DNA from: Blastocatellia bacterium
GTDB taxonomy: Bacteria; Acidobacteriota; Blastocatellia; Pyrinomonadales; Pyrinomonadaceae
NCBI GenBank assembly: GCA_003487805.1
Contig: DNNE01000029.1
Span: forward strand, 6,654 to 12,749
Length of the DNA stretch: 6,096 nt
Direction of reading: 5' to 3'
Part shown: piece after piece, positions 1-6,037 of the stretch
How positions within the stretch are numbered: position 1 is the stretch's first letter
How the letters are laid out: each line of letters begins with the position of its first letter
Position numbers and translations under genes: made by a program
Notes under the pieces: generated by a model
What the model was told of the DNA's origin: nothing
The model's input: only the letters and a program-made list of their open reading frames with translations
The model's database searches: none

Positions 1-3
1 AAA

Positions 4-21
4 GCGGCGACGAGTCGCCGC
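4..21. other. Perfect GC-rich hairpin upstream of the phosphohexomutase gene
   Basis: Bases 4-10 (GCGGCGA) are the exact reverse complement of 15-21 (TCGCCGC), around a CGAG loop. The stem ends 12 bp before the ATG at 34. No T-tract follows on the plus strand, so it is not a classical terminator for an upstream plus-strand gene. Three readings are possible: a dispersed REP-like intergenic palindrome, a 5'-UTR structure affecting translation of the mutase, or the end of an upstream gene outside the window. The structure is seen directly, but its role is not known. Confidence 0.6.
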
Positions 22-33
22 ACTCCATATTTC

Positions 34-1392
34 ATGCGAGCGATACCCACTCTCAAGATCAGTATCTCCGGCGTGCGCGGAGTCATCGGCGAATCGCTGA
101 CGCCGACTCTGCTGACGCGTTTCGCGCAAGCCTTCGGCACTTATGTCGGCGCGAGGACGATTGTCGTCGGACGCGATCCCCGTACCTCTGGTGAAATGGT
201 AAAGCAGGCGGTGATCGCAGGCCTGCTGTCGAGCGGTTGTCGCATCGTCGACATCGGAATGTGTCCCGTGCCTACTATTCAGCTGTTAGTCCGTCGTCAT
301 CGCGCGCATGGCGGTATTGCAATTACTGCAAGTCACAATCCGGCAGAGTGGAATGCCCTGAAATTCATTGGTCGCGGCGGATTTTTTCTAAATTCCGGGC
401 AGGCCCGTGAACTTCTGGATATTTATCATCAGGGAGAGTACACGCGGGTCGGCGGCGCGGAGATGAGGGAAGTCGTCGAGGAATCCGGCGCAACTGATCT
501 CCATATTCAAACGATCATTGATGGATTGGGTCGATTGCCGCCGGCTAAGAAAAAGTTGCGAGTGGTGCTCGACGCCTGCAATGGTGCCGGCTCCCTGGCA
601 GGTCCAAAGCTCCTGGAAGCGCTGGGCGCCGAGGTCTTCACGATCAATGTGACGCCCGACGGATCGTTTCCCCGCCCGGCAGAACCTTTGGCGGAAAACC
701 TCGGTGACCTGTGCGCCGCAGTCAAAACGCACGGGGCCGATGTTGGTGTTGCCCAGGACATGGATGCCGATCGACTGGCGGTAGTTTCAGAAGAGGGCGT
801 CGCGATTGGTGAGGAATACACGCTGCTGCTCGCGACTCTTGGCGTTCTCGGCAAGACCCCGGGATCGGTCGTCGCAAATCTATCAACCACGTCCGCGCTT
901 CAAGAGGTCGTCAGCCGGTTTGGTTGCCGACTCTTTCAATCGAAGATCGGCGAAGTCAATGTTACTGAAGAGATGGAGAAACAGAACGCTGTGATCGGCG
1001 GCGAAGGAAACGGCGGCGTTATTTATCCGCGGCTCAATTTTGCGCGCGATAGTTTGGTCGGCATGGCCCTTATCCTGCACCTTTTGGCGGAGACTGGTCA
1101 GTCTATTACAGAGTTGGTAAATAGCTTACCGCGGTTCGCGATGATCAAAGAAAAAATGATATGTCCTTCAGACAAAATTTCCGCAATTCTGAGACTGCTT
1201 CGTCAGGAGTATGCAGCGTATCCAATCGATCTGCGCGATGGTGTCAAAGTCAGTCTGCCCAGCGGATGGTTCCTGGTGCGAGCGTCAAATACAGAGCCGA
1301 TCATCCGCGTGATCGCGGAAGCCGAGCGCGAGGCCGATGCGCGAACGATCATCGACCGAGTGTATTCGCGGGTTCAGGAGTGTGTTGCCTGA
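34..1392 (+). CDS. glmM: Phosphoglucosamine mutase / phosphomannomutase (alpha-D-phosphohexomutase family), archaeal-like GlmM type
   Basis: This cytoplasmic enzyme interconverts hexose 6-phosphate and hexose 1-phosphate. The likely substrate is glucosamine phosphate, feeding UDP-GlcNAc for peptidoglycan; mannose or glucose phosphate is possible. At 452 aa it is full length for the family. The N-terminal SGVRG motif (12-16) is followed by the active-site loop TASHNP (98-103), with Ser100 as the phosphoserine. The metal loop DMDADR (242-247) keeps all three aspartates although the usual form is DGDGDR. The sugar-specificity loop reads GGEGNGG (322-328), and the phosphate-binding loop RASNTEP (416-422) stands in for RxSGTEP. 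The GEGNGG form is typical of archaeal and some bacterial GlmM/PMM-like proteins rather than the E. coli type, so substrate assignment is less certain than family. The ATG at 34 has no clear Shine-Dalgarno sequence, and a strong hairpin lies just upstream. The next gene is 139 bp downstream, so this is probably its own unit. Confidence 0.93.
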   Translation: MRAIPTLKISISGVRGVIGESLTPTLLTRFAQAFGTYVGARTIVVGRDPRTSGEMVKQAVIAGLLSSGCRIVDIGMCPVPTIQLLVRRHRAHGGIAITASHNPAEWNALKFIGRGGFFLNSGQARELLDIYHQGEYTRVGGAEMREVVEESGATDLHIQTIIDGLGRLPPAKKKLRVVLDACNGAGSLAGPKLLEALGAEVFTINVTPDGSFPRPAEPLAENLGDLCAAVKTHGADVGVAQDMDADRLAVVSEEGVAIGEEYTLLLATLGVLGKTPGSVVANLSTTSALQEVVSRFGCRLFQSKIGEVNVTEEMEKQNAVIGGEGNGGVIYPRLNFARDSLVGMALILHLLAETGQSITELVNSLPRFAMIKEKMICPSDKISAILRLLRQEYAAYPIDLRDGVKVSLPSGWFLVRASNTEPIIRVIAEAEREADARTIIDRVYSRVQECVA

Positions 1393-1424
1393 CCAGGTCG
1401 CACAATCAGAGATTCAAGTCTGCC

Positions 1425-1439
1425 GTCCGGTTCGCGGAC
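1425..1439 (+). terminator. Possible stem-loop after the mutase gene (weak)
   Basis: GTCCG (1425-1429) pairs with CGGAC (1435-1439) around a GTTCG loop, 33 bp after the mutase stop. The stem is only 5 bp and no T-run follows, so intrinsic termination is doubtful. It could be a pause site or chance. Confidence 0.2.
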
Positions 1440-1446
1440 TCAACCC

Positions 1447-1475
1447 TTGACCCCGCGCGAGACTTCAGAAAGAAT
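1447..1475 (+). promoter_or_regulatory. Candidate sigma-70-type promoter for the GH16-type gene and its partner
   Basis: TTGACC (1447-1452, five of six matches to TTGACA) and AAGAAT (1470-1475, four of six to TATAAT, keeping the key A2 and T6) are separated by 17 bp. The start codon at 1532 would leave a leader of about 50 nt. The position in the 139-bp gap after the mutase fits. The match is by eye and the -10 is weak. Confidence 0.35.
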
Positions 1476-1521
1476 CTCAGTCGTTCGGCGCCAGGCAAAC
1501 ACCAACAAGCTATCACGATGC

Positions 1522-1526
1522 GAGGA
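1522..1526 (+). promoter_or_regulatory. Ribosome binding site that sets a GTG start
   Basis: GAGGA lies 5 bp before the GTG at 1532. It supports this GTG as the true start, which also gives a complete signal peptide. Confidence 0.65.
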
Positions 1527-1531
1527 CCACT

Positions 1532-2455
1532 GTGACGTCATTTCACGCAAGGCTATGCTTCAGCCTTATCTTGGCAATAGGAAGTGTGACCCTCGCTTCA
1601 CGCGCGAACGTCTCTTCCCAGACACTCTTCGACGACTTTAACTATTCAGGCTATTCGAAACTAGCAAGACACGGCTGGATCATTCGTACCGCCGCGGGGT
1701 GGCCGGGAATTCCCGGCGCGATTTGGGGAAACAGTGGCGTGTCATTTCCCGCTGATCCGGATCAGCGAGGCAATCGCCTGCTGCGCATGACATCTTCCAC
1801 GGACGGGACCGCACCCAATACTCATCAAACTCAGATTTGCCAGCAACGCAAGTTCCTCGAGGGCACATATGCTGCTCGCGTTCGCTTTGTCGACGTGCCA
1901 ACCGATGGTCCAATTGGGGATCAACTTGTAGAGAGCTTCTACACCATCAGTCCGCTGAAGGCGCCAATGGATCCCGACTACAGCGAGTTGGATTTCGAGT
2001 ATCTGCCGAATGGTGGCTGGGGTAGTGCTGGGCCTACGTTATTTACGACTTCGTGGAGGACTTTTAGTCCGGAACCTAACTGGAAGAAGGACAACGTCTT
2101 TAACACTAGCAGTGGAAGCATCGCCGGCTGGCATACACTCGTAACTCAGGTTTCTGACGGAAAGGTGAAGTACTTCATCGACGGCCGACCTCTGGCAGAA
2201 CATGGGGGGCAATATTATCCGCGCTCGCTGATGTCGGTTAATTTCAATCTCTGGTTTGTTAGAGATCAGACAGTGAAATCTAACGTTGTTCGTCACTATC
2301 AGGAGGACGTCGATTGGGTGTTCCACGAAGCAAAGAAAATACTCGCTCCTGAAGAGGTAGAAGCGAAGGTGGCCTCCCTGCGGCGAAGGTCTATTAGATT
2401 TCGGGATACAGTTCCGGCGCCGGTGCCGCGGTTAATATCACCTTGCGATTACTGA
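1532..2455 (+). CDS. Secreted glycoside hydrolase family 16-type glycanase
   Basis: The 307-aa protein begins at a GTG preceded by a good ribosome binding site. A Sec signal peptide is visible, with hydrophobic residues about 9-22 and likely cleavage after ASRA near residue 25. The mature part looks like the GH16 concanavalin-type jelly roll. The decisive motif is ELDFE at 152-156, matching the GH16 signature ExDxE, so Glu152 would be the nucleophile, Asp154 the helper and Glu156 the acid/base. The form without an extra residue is that of lichenases and xyloglucan endotransglycosylases rather than laminarinases. Later family-like features are WHTLVTQVSDGKVKYFIDG (200-218), where the ligand-facing strands are expected, and NFNLWF (237-242). 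After about residue 255 comes a charged, probably helical tail ending near a VPAPVPR stretch. The target polymer cannot be read from the sequence. The next gene follows after 23 bp and also encodes a secreted protein. Family assignment is fairly sure; specificity is open. Confidence 0.82.
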   Translation: MTSFHARLCFSLILAIGSVTLASRANVSSQTLFDDFNYSGYSKLARHGWIIRTAAGWPGIPGAIWGNSGVSFPADPDQRGNRLLRMTSSTDGTAPNTHQTQICQQRKFLEGTYAARVRFVDVPTDGPIGDQLVESFYTISPLKAPMDPDYSELDFEYLPNGGWGSAGPTLFTTSWRTFSPEPNWKKDNVFNTSSGSIAGWHTLVTQVSDGKVKYFIDGRPLAEHGGQYYPRSLMSVNFNLWFVRDQTVKSNVVRHYQEDVDWVFHEAKKILAPEEVEAKVASLRRRSIRFRDTVPAPVPRLISPCDY

Positions 2456-2468
2456 TGACTGGAAGTTC

Positions 2469-2474
2469 GGAGGA
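2469..2474 (+). promoter_or_regulatory. Shine-Dalgarno sequence deciding the start at 2479
   Basis: GGAGGA ends 4 bp before the ATG at 2479. An in-frame TTG at 2443 would give 12 more residues and overlap the previous gene. It lacks such a site and would put polar residues ahead of the signal peptide, so 2479 is preferred. Confidence 0.75.
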
Positions 2475-2478
2475 CCGC

Positions 2479-3186
2479 ATGAACAGAATATTCTTTTCGC
2501 ATTCCGGGTTCTTAATCATGTTGATACTTTCGGCTGGCGGATTTTGTCCTGCCCAGAATACTTCGAAACCTGCGGAGTCGAGCGGTGACAAGCTTCTCTA
2601 TGCGGATTTCCAAAACGTGCAGAGCGGCCGGCCGGTCAGTAAGAATGGTGGCGCGGTGCGGTTGAATGTGTATTCTCAGAACTCAGCGAATCCTCCGCAG
2701 TATCGTGGTCTGGAAAACGCAAATCCGCCGGCCCCGGCTTTTGCGCGGGTTACAGCGGACGACGTTGCTGCCGCCTTCGACTATGAGTTTCGCATCCCGA
2801 ACGAGTGGGCGGGAGTCAACATGGAAGTGTTCGGAGAACCCGAAAAGGACGGGAAACCCGTGCCTGATGACGTCAGCGGCTATAAATTCATCACCTTCCG
2901 CGCTTTCGCCAAAGGCGCGCAGTACATGAAGCTGGAGCTGATCACTCGAGGTCAGGGTACCAATCTCGAGTCCGGCTATCCTGCGGCGAGCATTCGCTTG
3001 TCTCCAGGATTCAATACTTACAAGCTAAAGCTCGATACTTTCAACCAGCCGGATTGGGCGATGCCATTGGATCTCAAGCGGGATGTTCTTAAGAAGTTAA
3101 CGTCGGTTACGCTCGGAGTGCATTGCGACAAGTGCATCATAGAGAAAGGCACCGTAGTGGTCGACAACATCGCTTTCGAAAAATAG
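2479..3186 (+). CDS. Small secreted beta-sandwich protein, putative carbohydrate-binding partner of the GH16-type enzyme
   Basis: I do not recognise a named family with certainty. From the ATG at 2479 the protein has 235 aa. It has a Sec-type signal peptide (hydrophobic about 11-22, cleavage likely near CPAQ at 23-26). Cys23 is not in a proper lipobox, so a lipoprotein is unlikely. The remainder looks all-beta. It opens with LLYADFQN (39-46), has a central GYKFITFRAFAKGAQYMKLE stretch (134-153), and closes with VVVDNIAFE (226-234). That opening and closing pattern, with a domain of about 190 residues, resembles galactose-binding-like jelly rolls such as CBM11 or CIA30-type domains. A CDKC pair (216-219) could form a disulfide outside the cytoplasm. 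No catalytic motif is evident. The 23-bp spacing from the GH16-type gene and the strong ribosome binding site point to co-expression. A carbohydrate-binding or accessory role is inferred from fold-like features and context only. Confidence 0.75.
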   Translation: MNRIFFSHSGFLIMLILSAGGFCPAQNTSKPAESSGDKLLYADFQNVQSGRPVSKNGGAVRLNVYSQNSANPPQYRGLENANPPAPAFARVTADDVAAAFDYEFRIPNEWAGVNMEVFGEPEKDGKPVPDDVSGYKFITFRAFAKGAQYMKLELITRGQGTNLESGYPAASIRLSPGFNTYKLKLDTFNQPDWAMPLDLKRDVLKKLTSVTLGVHCDKCIIEKGTVVVDNIAFEK

Positions 3187-3235
3187 AATCTACGGCCTGA
3201 ACACGCCCGGAAACAAAATCTGCGTCGCATGAGCT

Positions 3236-3241
3236 TCTAAT
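3236..3241 (+). promoter_or_regulatory. Possible -10 element close to the lactonase start
   Basis: TTCTAATC contains TCTAAT (five of six matches to TATAAT) only 10 bp before the GTG at 3252. No convincing -35 lies 16-18 bp upstream. If used, the transcript would be almost leaderless, which would fit the absence of a Shine-Dalgarno sequence. Chance is quite possible. Confidence 0.2.
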
Positions 3242-3251
3242 CAACTCTATC

Positions 3252-4469
3252 GTGAAGAAAATTAAATACGTCTCCAAAGCTGATAATGCGTCTTCGCGCC
3301 GCGACTTCCTAAGATGTGCCAGTCTTGGTGCGCTTGGAGTGACGCTCTCCGAGCTTCCGCTTAATCGCGTCTTCGGGGCGCAGCGCCCCAGAGAGCTACT
3401 GATCTATGTGGGAACATATACCACGGGTAAGAGCGAGGGAATTTATCTGTATCGTTTGAACCTCGCTTCAGGAGAATTAAAACACGTCGCCACCACCAAA
3501 GGCGTTGTTAATCCTTCGTTTCTAACTCTCGCACCCAGCCGCCGCTTTCTCTATGCTGTCAACGAAGTCGAAGAGTTTGCTGGCAAGAAAAGCGGAGCGG
3601 TCAGCGCCTTTGCTGTCGATCAAAAGAACGGCGAACTGCGTTTGCTGAATCAACAAGCATCGTTCGGTGCAAATCCTTGTTATGTGGACGCGGATGCGGG
3701 CGGCAAATTTGTACTGGTCGCGAACTACACTGGAGGCAACGTGACCGTTCTGCCAGTTCAGCGCGACGGCAGTTTGGGCGACGCTACGGACGTAAGACAG
3801 TATCTGGGCTCGAGCGTAAACCGTGAACGCCAGGAAGGTCCGCATGCTCACAGCATCGTGCTGGATCCAGCTAACCGGTTCGCCTACTCATGCGATCTTG
3901 GAACAGACAAGATTATGATATTTCGTTTCGACGCACGAAACGGAAAGTTGCTGCCGAGTGAACAGCCGTGGATGCAGGTCGAACCAGGATCCGGACCGCG
4001 TCACCTGACTTTTGATGCGAGCGGCAAGTATCTCTTCGTGCTTAACGAGCTGCATTCCAGCGTAGGCGTATTCAAGCGCGATCCAGAGAAGGGAAGTTTG
4101 CGAGAGTTGCAAATCTTAAGCACTCTCCCAAAGGATTTTACGGGAACAAATACGGGTGCTGACATCCATGTCTCCGCTGATGGCCGATTTCTTTATTGTT
4201 CGAATCGTGGTCACGACAGTATTGCTGGTTTCAAAATTGATCCGCGTAGCGGTGCGCTCACCGCGCTGGGCCACGAATCGACTCGAGGCATGACGCCGCG
4301 TAACTTTGCTATCGATCCAACCGGTGCGTTCTTGCTGGTCGCTAATCAGAAGTCCGACAATATAGTTGTCTTTCGACTCGATCAAAAGACGGGCCAGCTC
4401 AGCGCGACCGGACAGTTAGCTCAGGTGCCGGCGCCTGTTTGTTTGAAATTCACAGAGCCCTTTTCGTGA
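3252..4469 (+). CDS. Tat-exported lactonase family protein (6-phosphogluconolactonase-like, seven-bladed beta-propeller)
   Basis: This 405-aa protein belongs to the lactonase/YbhE-type Pgl family, whose members hydrolyse sugar lactones or cyclic carboxymuconolactones. A twin-arginine signal, SRRDFLRC (15-22), is followed by a mild hydrophobic stretch and a VFGA site (40-43), so export in folded form is expected. The mature part (from about 44) has repeated propeller blades with the pattern 'D-x-x-G-x-F/Y-L/V-x-V-x-N', at 150-158, 255-265, 308-318 and 355-365. Family landmarks are IYVGTYT (51-57), EGPHAH (195-200), GPRHLTF (248-254), NEL (265-267) and GADIHVSADG (302-311). The GTG at 3252 is the first start after an in-frame stop at 3198 and gives a sensible Tat leader, though it has no clear Shine-Dalgarno sequence. 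It lies 65 bp after the small secreted protein and could be in the same transcript. Because it is exported, a phosphorylated cytoplasmic substrate is unlikely. An aldonolactone made by periplasmic sugar oxidation is a better guess. The family is secure; the substrate is not. Confidence 0.9.
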   Translation: MKKIKYVSKADNASSRRDFLRCASLGALGVTLSELPLNRVFGAQRPRELLIYVGTYTTGKSEGIYLYRLNLASGELKHVATTKGVVNPSFLTLAPSRRFLYAVNEVEEFAGKKSGAVSAFAVDQKNGELRLLNQQASFGANPCYVDADAGGKFVLVANYTGGNVTVLPVQRDGSLGDATDVRQYLGSSVNRERQEGPHAHSIVLDPANRFAYSCDLGTDKIMIFRFDARNGKLLPSEQPWMQVEPGSGPRHLTFDASGKYLFVLNELHSSVGVFKRDPEKGSLRELQILSTLPKDFTGTNTGADIHVSADGRFLYCSNRGHDSIAGFKIDPRSGALTALGHESTRGMTPRNFAIDPTGAFLLVANQKSDNIVVFRLDQKTGQLSATGQLAQVPAPVCLKFTEPFS

Positions 4470-4503
4470 AAGTTTCCATAGTTACGGACTACCAAGCTGT
4501 CGC

Positions 4504-4538
4504 TCCGTGCAGCATATCAGGCGTTGTTGCCGGACGGA
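4504..4538. other. Imperfect hairpin in the convergent gap between lactonase and GH30 genes
   Basis: TCCGT (4504-4508) pairs with ACGGA (4534-4538). Just inside, GCAGC (4509-4513) pairs with GTTGC (4526-4530) with one G-T wobble, leaving a 3-nt bulge (4531-4533) and a 12-nt loop. It fills about half of the 71-bp gap between two converging genes, where a shared terminator would be expected. No T-tract follows on either strand, so intrinsic termination is only a possibility. Confidence 0.25.
4505..4529. repeat. Short fragment matching the GH30 coding sequence at 5412-5432
   Basis: Bases 4505-4518 equal 5412-5425 exactly (14 nt), and 4523-4529 equal 5426-5432 (7 nt). The only difference is a 4-bp insertion, AGGC (4519-4522). 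In the GH30 gene this stretch encodes NNDMLHG. It could be a relic of duplicated GH30 sequence or a coincidence. Confidence 0.35.
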
Positions 4539-4540
4539 AC

Positions 4541-6037
4541 TCAGACCACAAGAGTCTGAATTGAATGTGGCAAACTGTTCACCTCTGCTGCGTTGCCGTT
4601 GACCCACAGCCAATACGCGACATTCTTTTCGCTTGAATTCATGACGACGACCGTCATCTTGCCGTCTGGATTAAGAAAGGCGGTTGAAAGGAGTTGGCTG
4701 CGGCTCGGTGAACTGGCAATTCTCCTTGCACCGGGCTGAATGAACTTTGAAAAGTGGCCAATGTAGTAGTAGGAGCTGAGGTAGCTTAACTCTCCGGTTT
4801 TCGTATTTGCATGCACCGGCGCGAAGCAATAATTGCTGACGTGATTGGGCCCGCCTCGTTCATCCAGCAGAATATTCCAGTCAGTCCATCCGACCGTTCC
4901 GTTGTTGAAGTCATTGATCATTGATCGCCCGTACTGCTCTCCAAACTTCCACTCTCCGATCTTCTGCGGATCGAAAGCGTCGACGCAGCCCTCGGTGAAA
5001 ATCAGTTGCTTGTCGGGAAATGTTTCGTGCACCAGCCTGACGTTATCGAACATCGGCTCGCCGCCGCTCCAGGGCTCATACCAGTGATAACCAATGCCCC
5101 AGACATACTTCGCTGCCTGCGGATCCGATAAGATAGTGCTGGCCCTTTGGTAGATGAGGTCGCGATTGTGATCCCAGGCAATAATTTTCTTGTCTCCCAA
5201 CCCTTCCCGCTTAAGCGTTGGACCAAGATAGTTCTTGAGAAAGTCTCGTTCGTCTTCGGCCGAGTAGATACATGACTCCCATCTTTGCGTAGCCATCGGC
5301 TCGTTTTGGATCGTGATTCCCCAAATTGGTATTCCTTCACGCTGATAAGCCCTAATGAACTTTGCGTAATAATTGGCCCAGGATTGATGGAACTCAGGCT
5401 TGAGTCTGCCGCCGTGCAGCATATCGTTGTTGTCTTTCATGAAGGCTGGTGGACTCCACGGACTGGCGAAGATGTTGAGCTTGCCGCGAGTGGCGGCCAG
5501 CGCTTGCTTGATAAACGGGATCCGATATTTCTTGTCGTGCTCGACGTTGAAGGACTGCAGTTGTTTGTCGCCCTCGCTTACATAGGTGTAGCTGCTGCTG
5601 GAGAAATCGCAACTGTGAATGTTTGTGCGCGCAAGCTTATAGCCAATACCCTGCTGGTCGTCGAAATAAGCGGTGAGAAGCTCGCGTTGTTTTTCTTTTG
5701 GCAACACTGCAAACGTCTCGGCCGAGGCATCGGTTAAAGCTCCTCCGATACCCAGGAAGTTTTGAAACTGCCGGTTCGGATCGACAAAGACGCAAATCTG
5801 AGTTTCCTTCGGCTGGCCCACAGGTTTGAACACGCGCGTGTCAGTGCGCGAAATCCTGTAATCAGTTTTCGCAGCCGTCGTATAGACCGTCACCTGTTTC
5901 CCGGTTGTGGAAAACCGTTGTGCCTTTTGCGGTCCCTGGTAGCTGTCGTTTTGTTTGTTGGATCCGAAGGAAAGTTTGTTTGTGGCCAACAACATTGCCG
6001 AGGAGGCGAGCAGAAAATTTCGACGATGGATTTTCAT
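4541..6037 (-). CDS. Tat-exported glycoside hydrolase family 30 enzyme (glucosylceramidase / endo-beta-1,6-glucanase-like)
   Basis: From the ATG at 6037 the protein has 498 aa. It starts with MKIHRRNFLLASS, a compact twin-arginine signal with cleavage likely near residue 25. An in-frame TTG at 6076 would add 13 polar residues with no better ribosome site, so I prefer 6037, although neither start has a good Shine-Dalgarno sequence. The mature protein resembles human lysosomal glucocerebrosidase throughout. Landmarks are FLGIGGALTDASAE (about 94-107), GIGYKLARTNIHSCDFS (130-146), FASPWSPPAFMK (190-201), QNEP with acid/base Glu246, TEG with nucleophile Glu349, VGWTDWN (382-388) and YYIGHFSKFIQPGARR (424-439). 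The C-terminal beta-sandwich with MTVVVMN (461-467) completes the usual (beta/alpha)8 barrel plus beta domain, so the enzyme looks intact. Both catalytic residues are present and retaining hydrolysis is expected. GH30 members act on glucosylceramide, beta-1,6-glucan or related beta-glycosides; which applies here is not resolved. It converges on the lactonase gene with a 71-bp gap and must have its own promoter near the right edge of the window. Confidence 0.93.
   Translation of the reverse strand: MKIHRRNFLLASSAMLLATNKLSFGSNKQNDSYQGPQKAQRFSTTGKQVTVYTTAAKTDYRISRTDTRVFKPVGQPKETQICVFVDPNRQFQNFLGIGGALTDASAETFAVLPKEKQRELLTAYFDDQQGIGYKLARTNIHSCDFSSSSYTYVSEGDKQLQSFNVEHDKKYRIPFIKQALAATRGKLNIFASPWSPPAFMKDNNDMLHGGRLKPEFHQSWANYYAKFIRAYQREGIPIWGITIQNEPMATQRWESCIYSAEDERDFLKNYLGPTLKREGLGDKKIIAWDHNRDLIYQRASTILSDPQAAKYVWGIGYHWYEPWSGGEPMFDNVRLVHETFPDKQLIFTEGCVDAFDPQKIGEWKFGEQYGRSMINDFNNGTVGWTDWNILLDERGGPNHVSNYCFAPVHANTKTGELSYLSSYYYIGHFSKFIQPGARRIASSPSRSQLLSTAFLNPDGKMTVVVMNSSEKNVAYWLWVNGNAAEVNSLPHSIQTLVV

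Noticed and set aside
1161..1535. 124-codon open frame overlapping the end of the mutase and the following gap
   Set aside because: Most of it is a shifted frame of the mutase gene, its translation is arginine- and serine-rich without domain features, and no ribosome binding site was seen.
1702..1717. Perfect 16-bp palindrome, GCCGGGAATTCCCGGC, inside the GH16-type gene
   Set aside because: It lies in coding sequence for a Trp-Pro-Gly-Ile-Pro-Gly stretch with GC-rich codons. A single such palindrome in 6 kb is not very unlikely, and there is no second copy or flanking site to suggest an operator.
2443..2478. Upstream TTG start extending the small secreted protein by 12 residues and overlapping the GH16-type gene
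   Set aside because: The ATG at 2479 has a GGAGGA site at ideal spacing and puts the signal peptide at the N-terminus.
4911..4926. Tandem ATTGATC repeat
   Set aside because: It is a short coincidence inside the GH30 coding sequence, at an Ile-Asn-Asp-Phe stretch, with only two units.
5285..5737. 150-codon open frame on the plus strand opposite the GH30 gene
   Set aside because: It is antisense to a well-supported enzyme with intact catalytic motifs, and its translation shows no recognisable domain.
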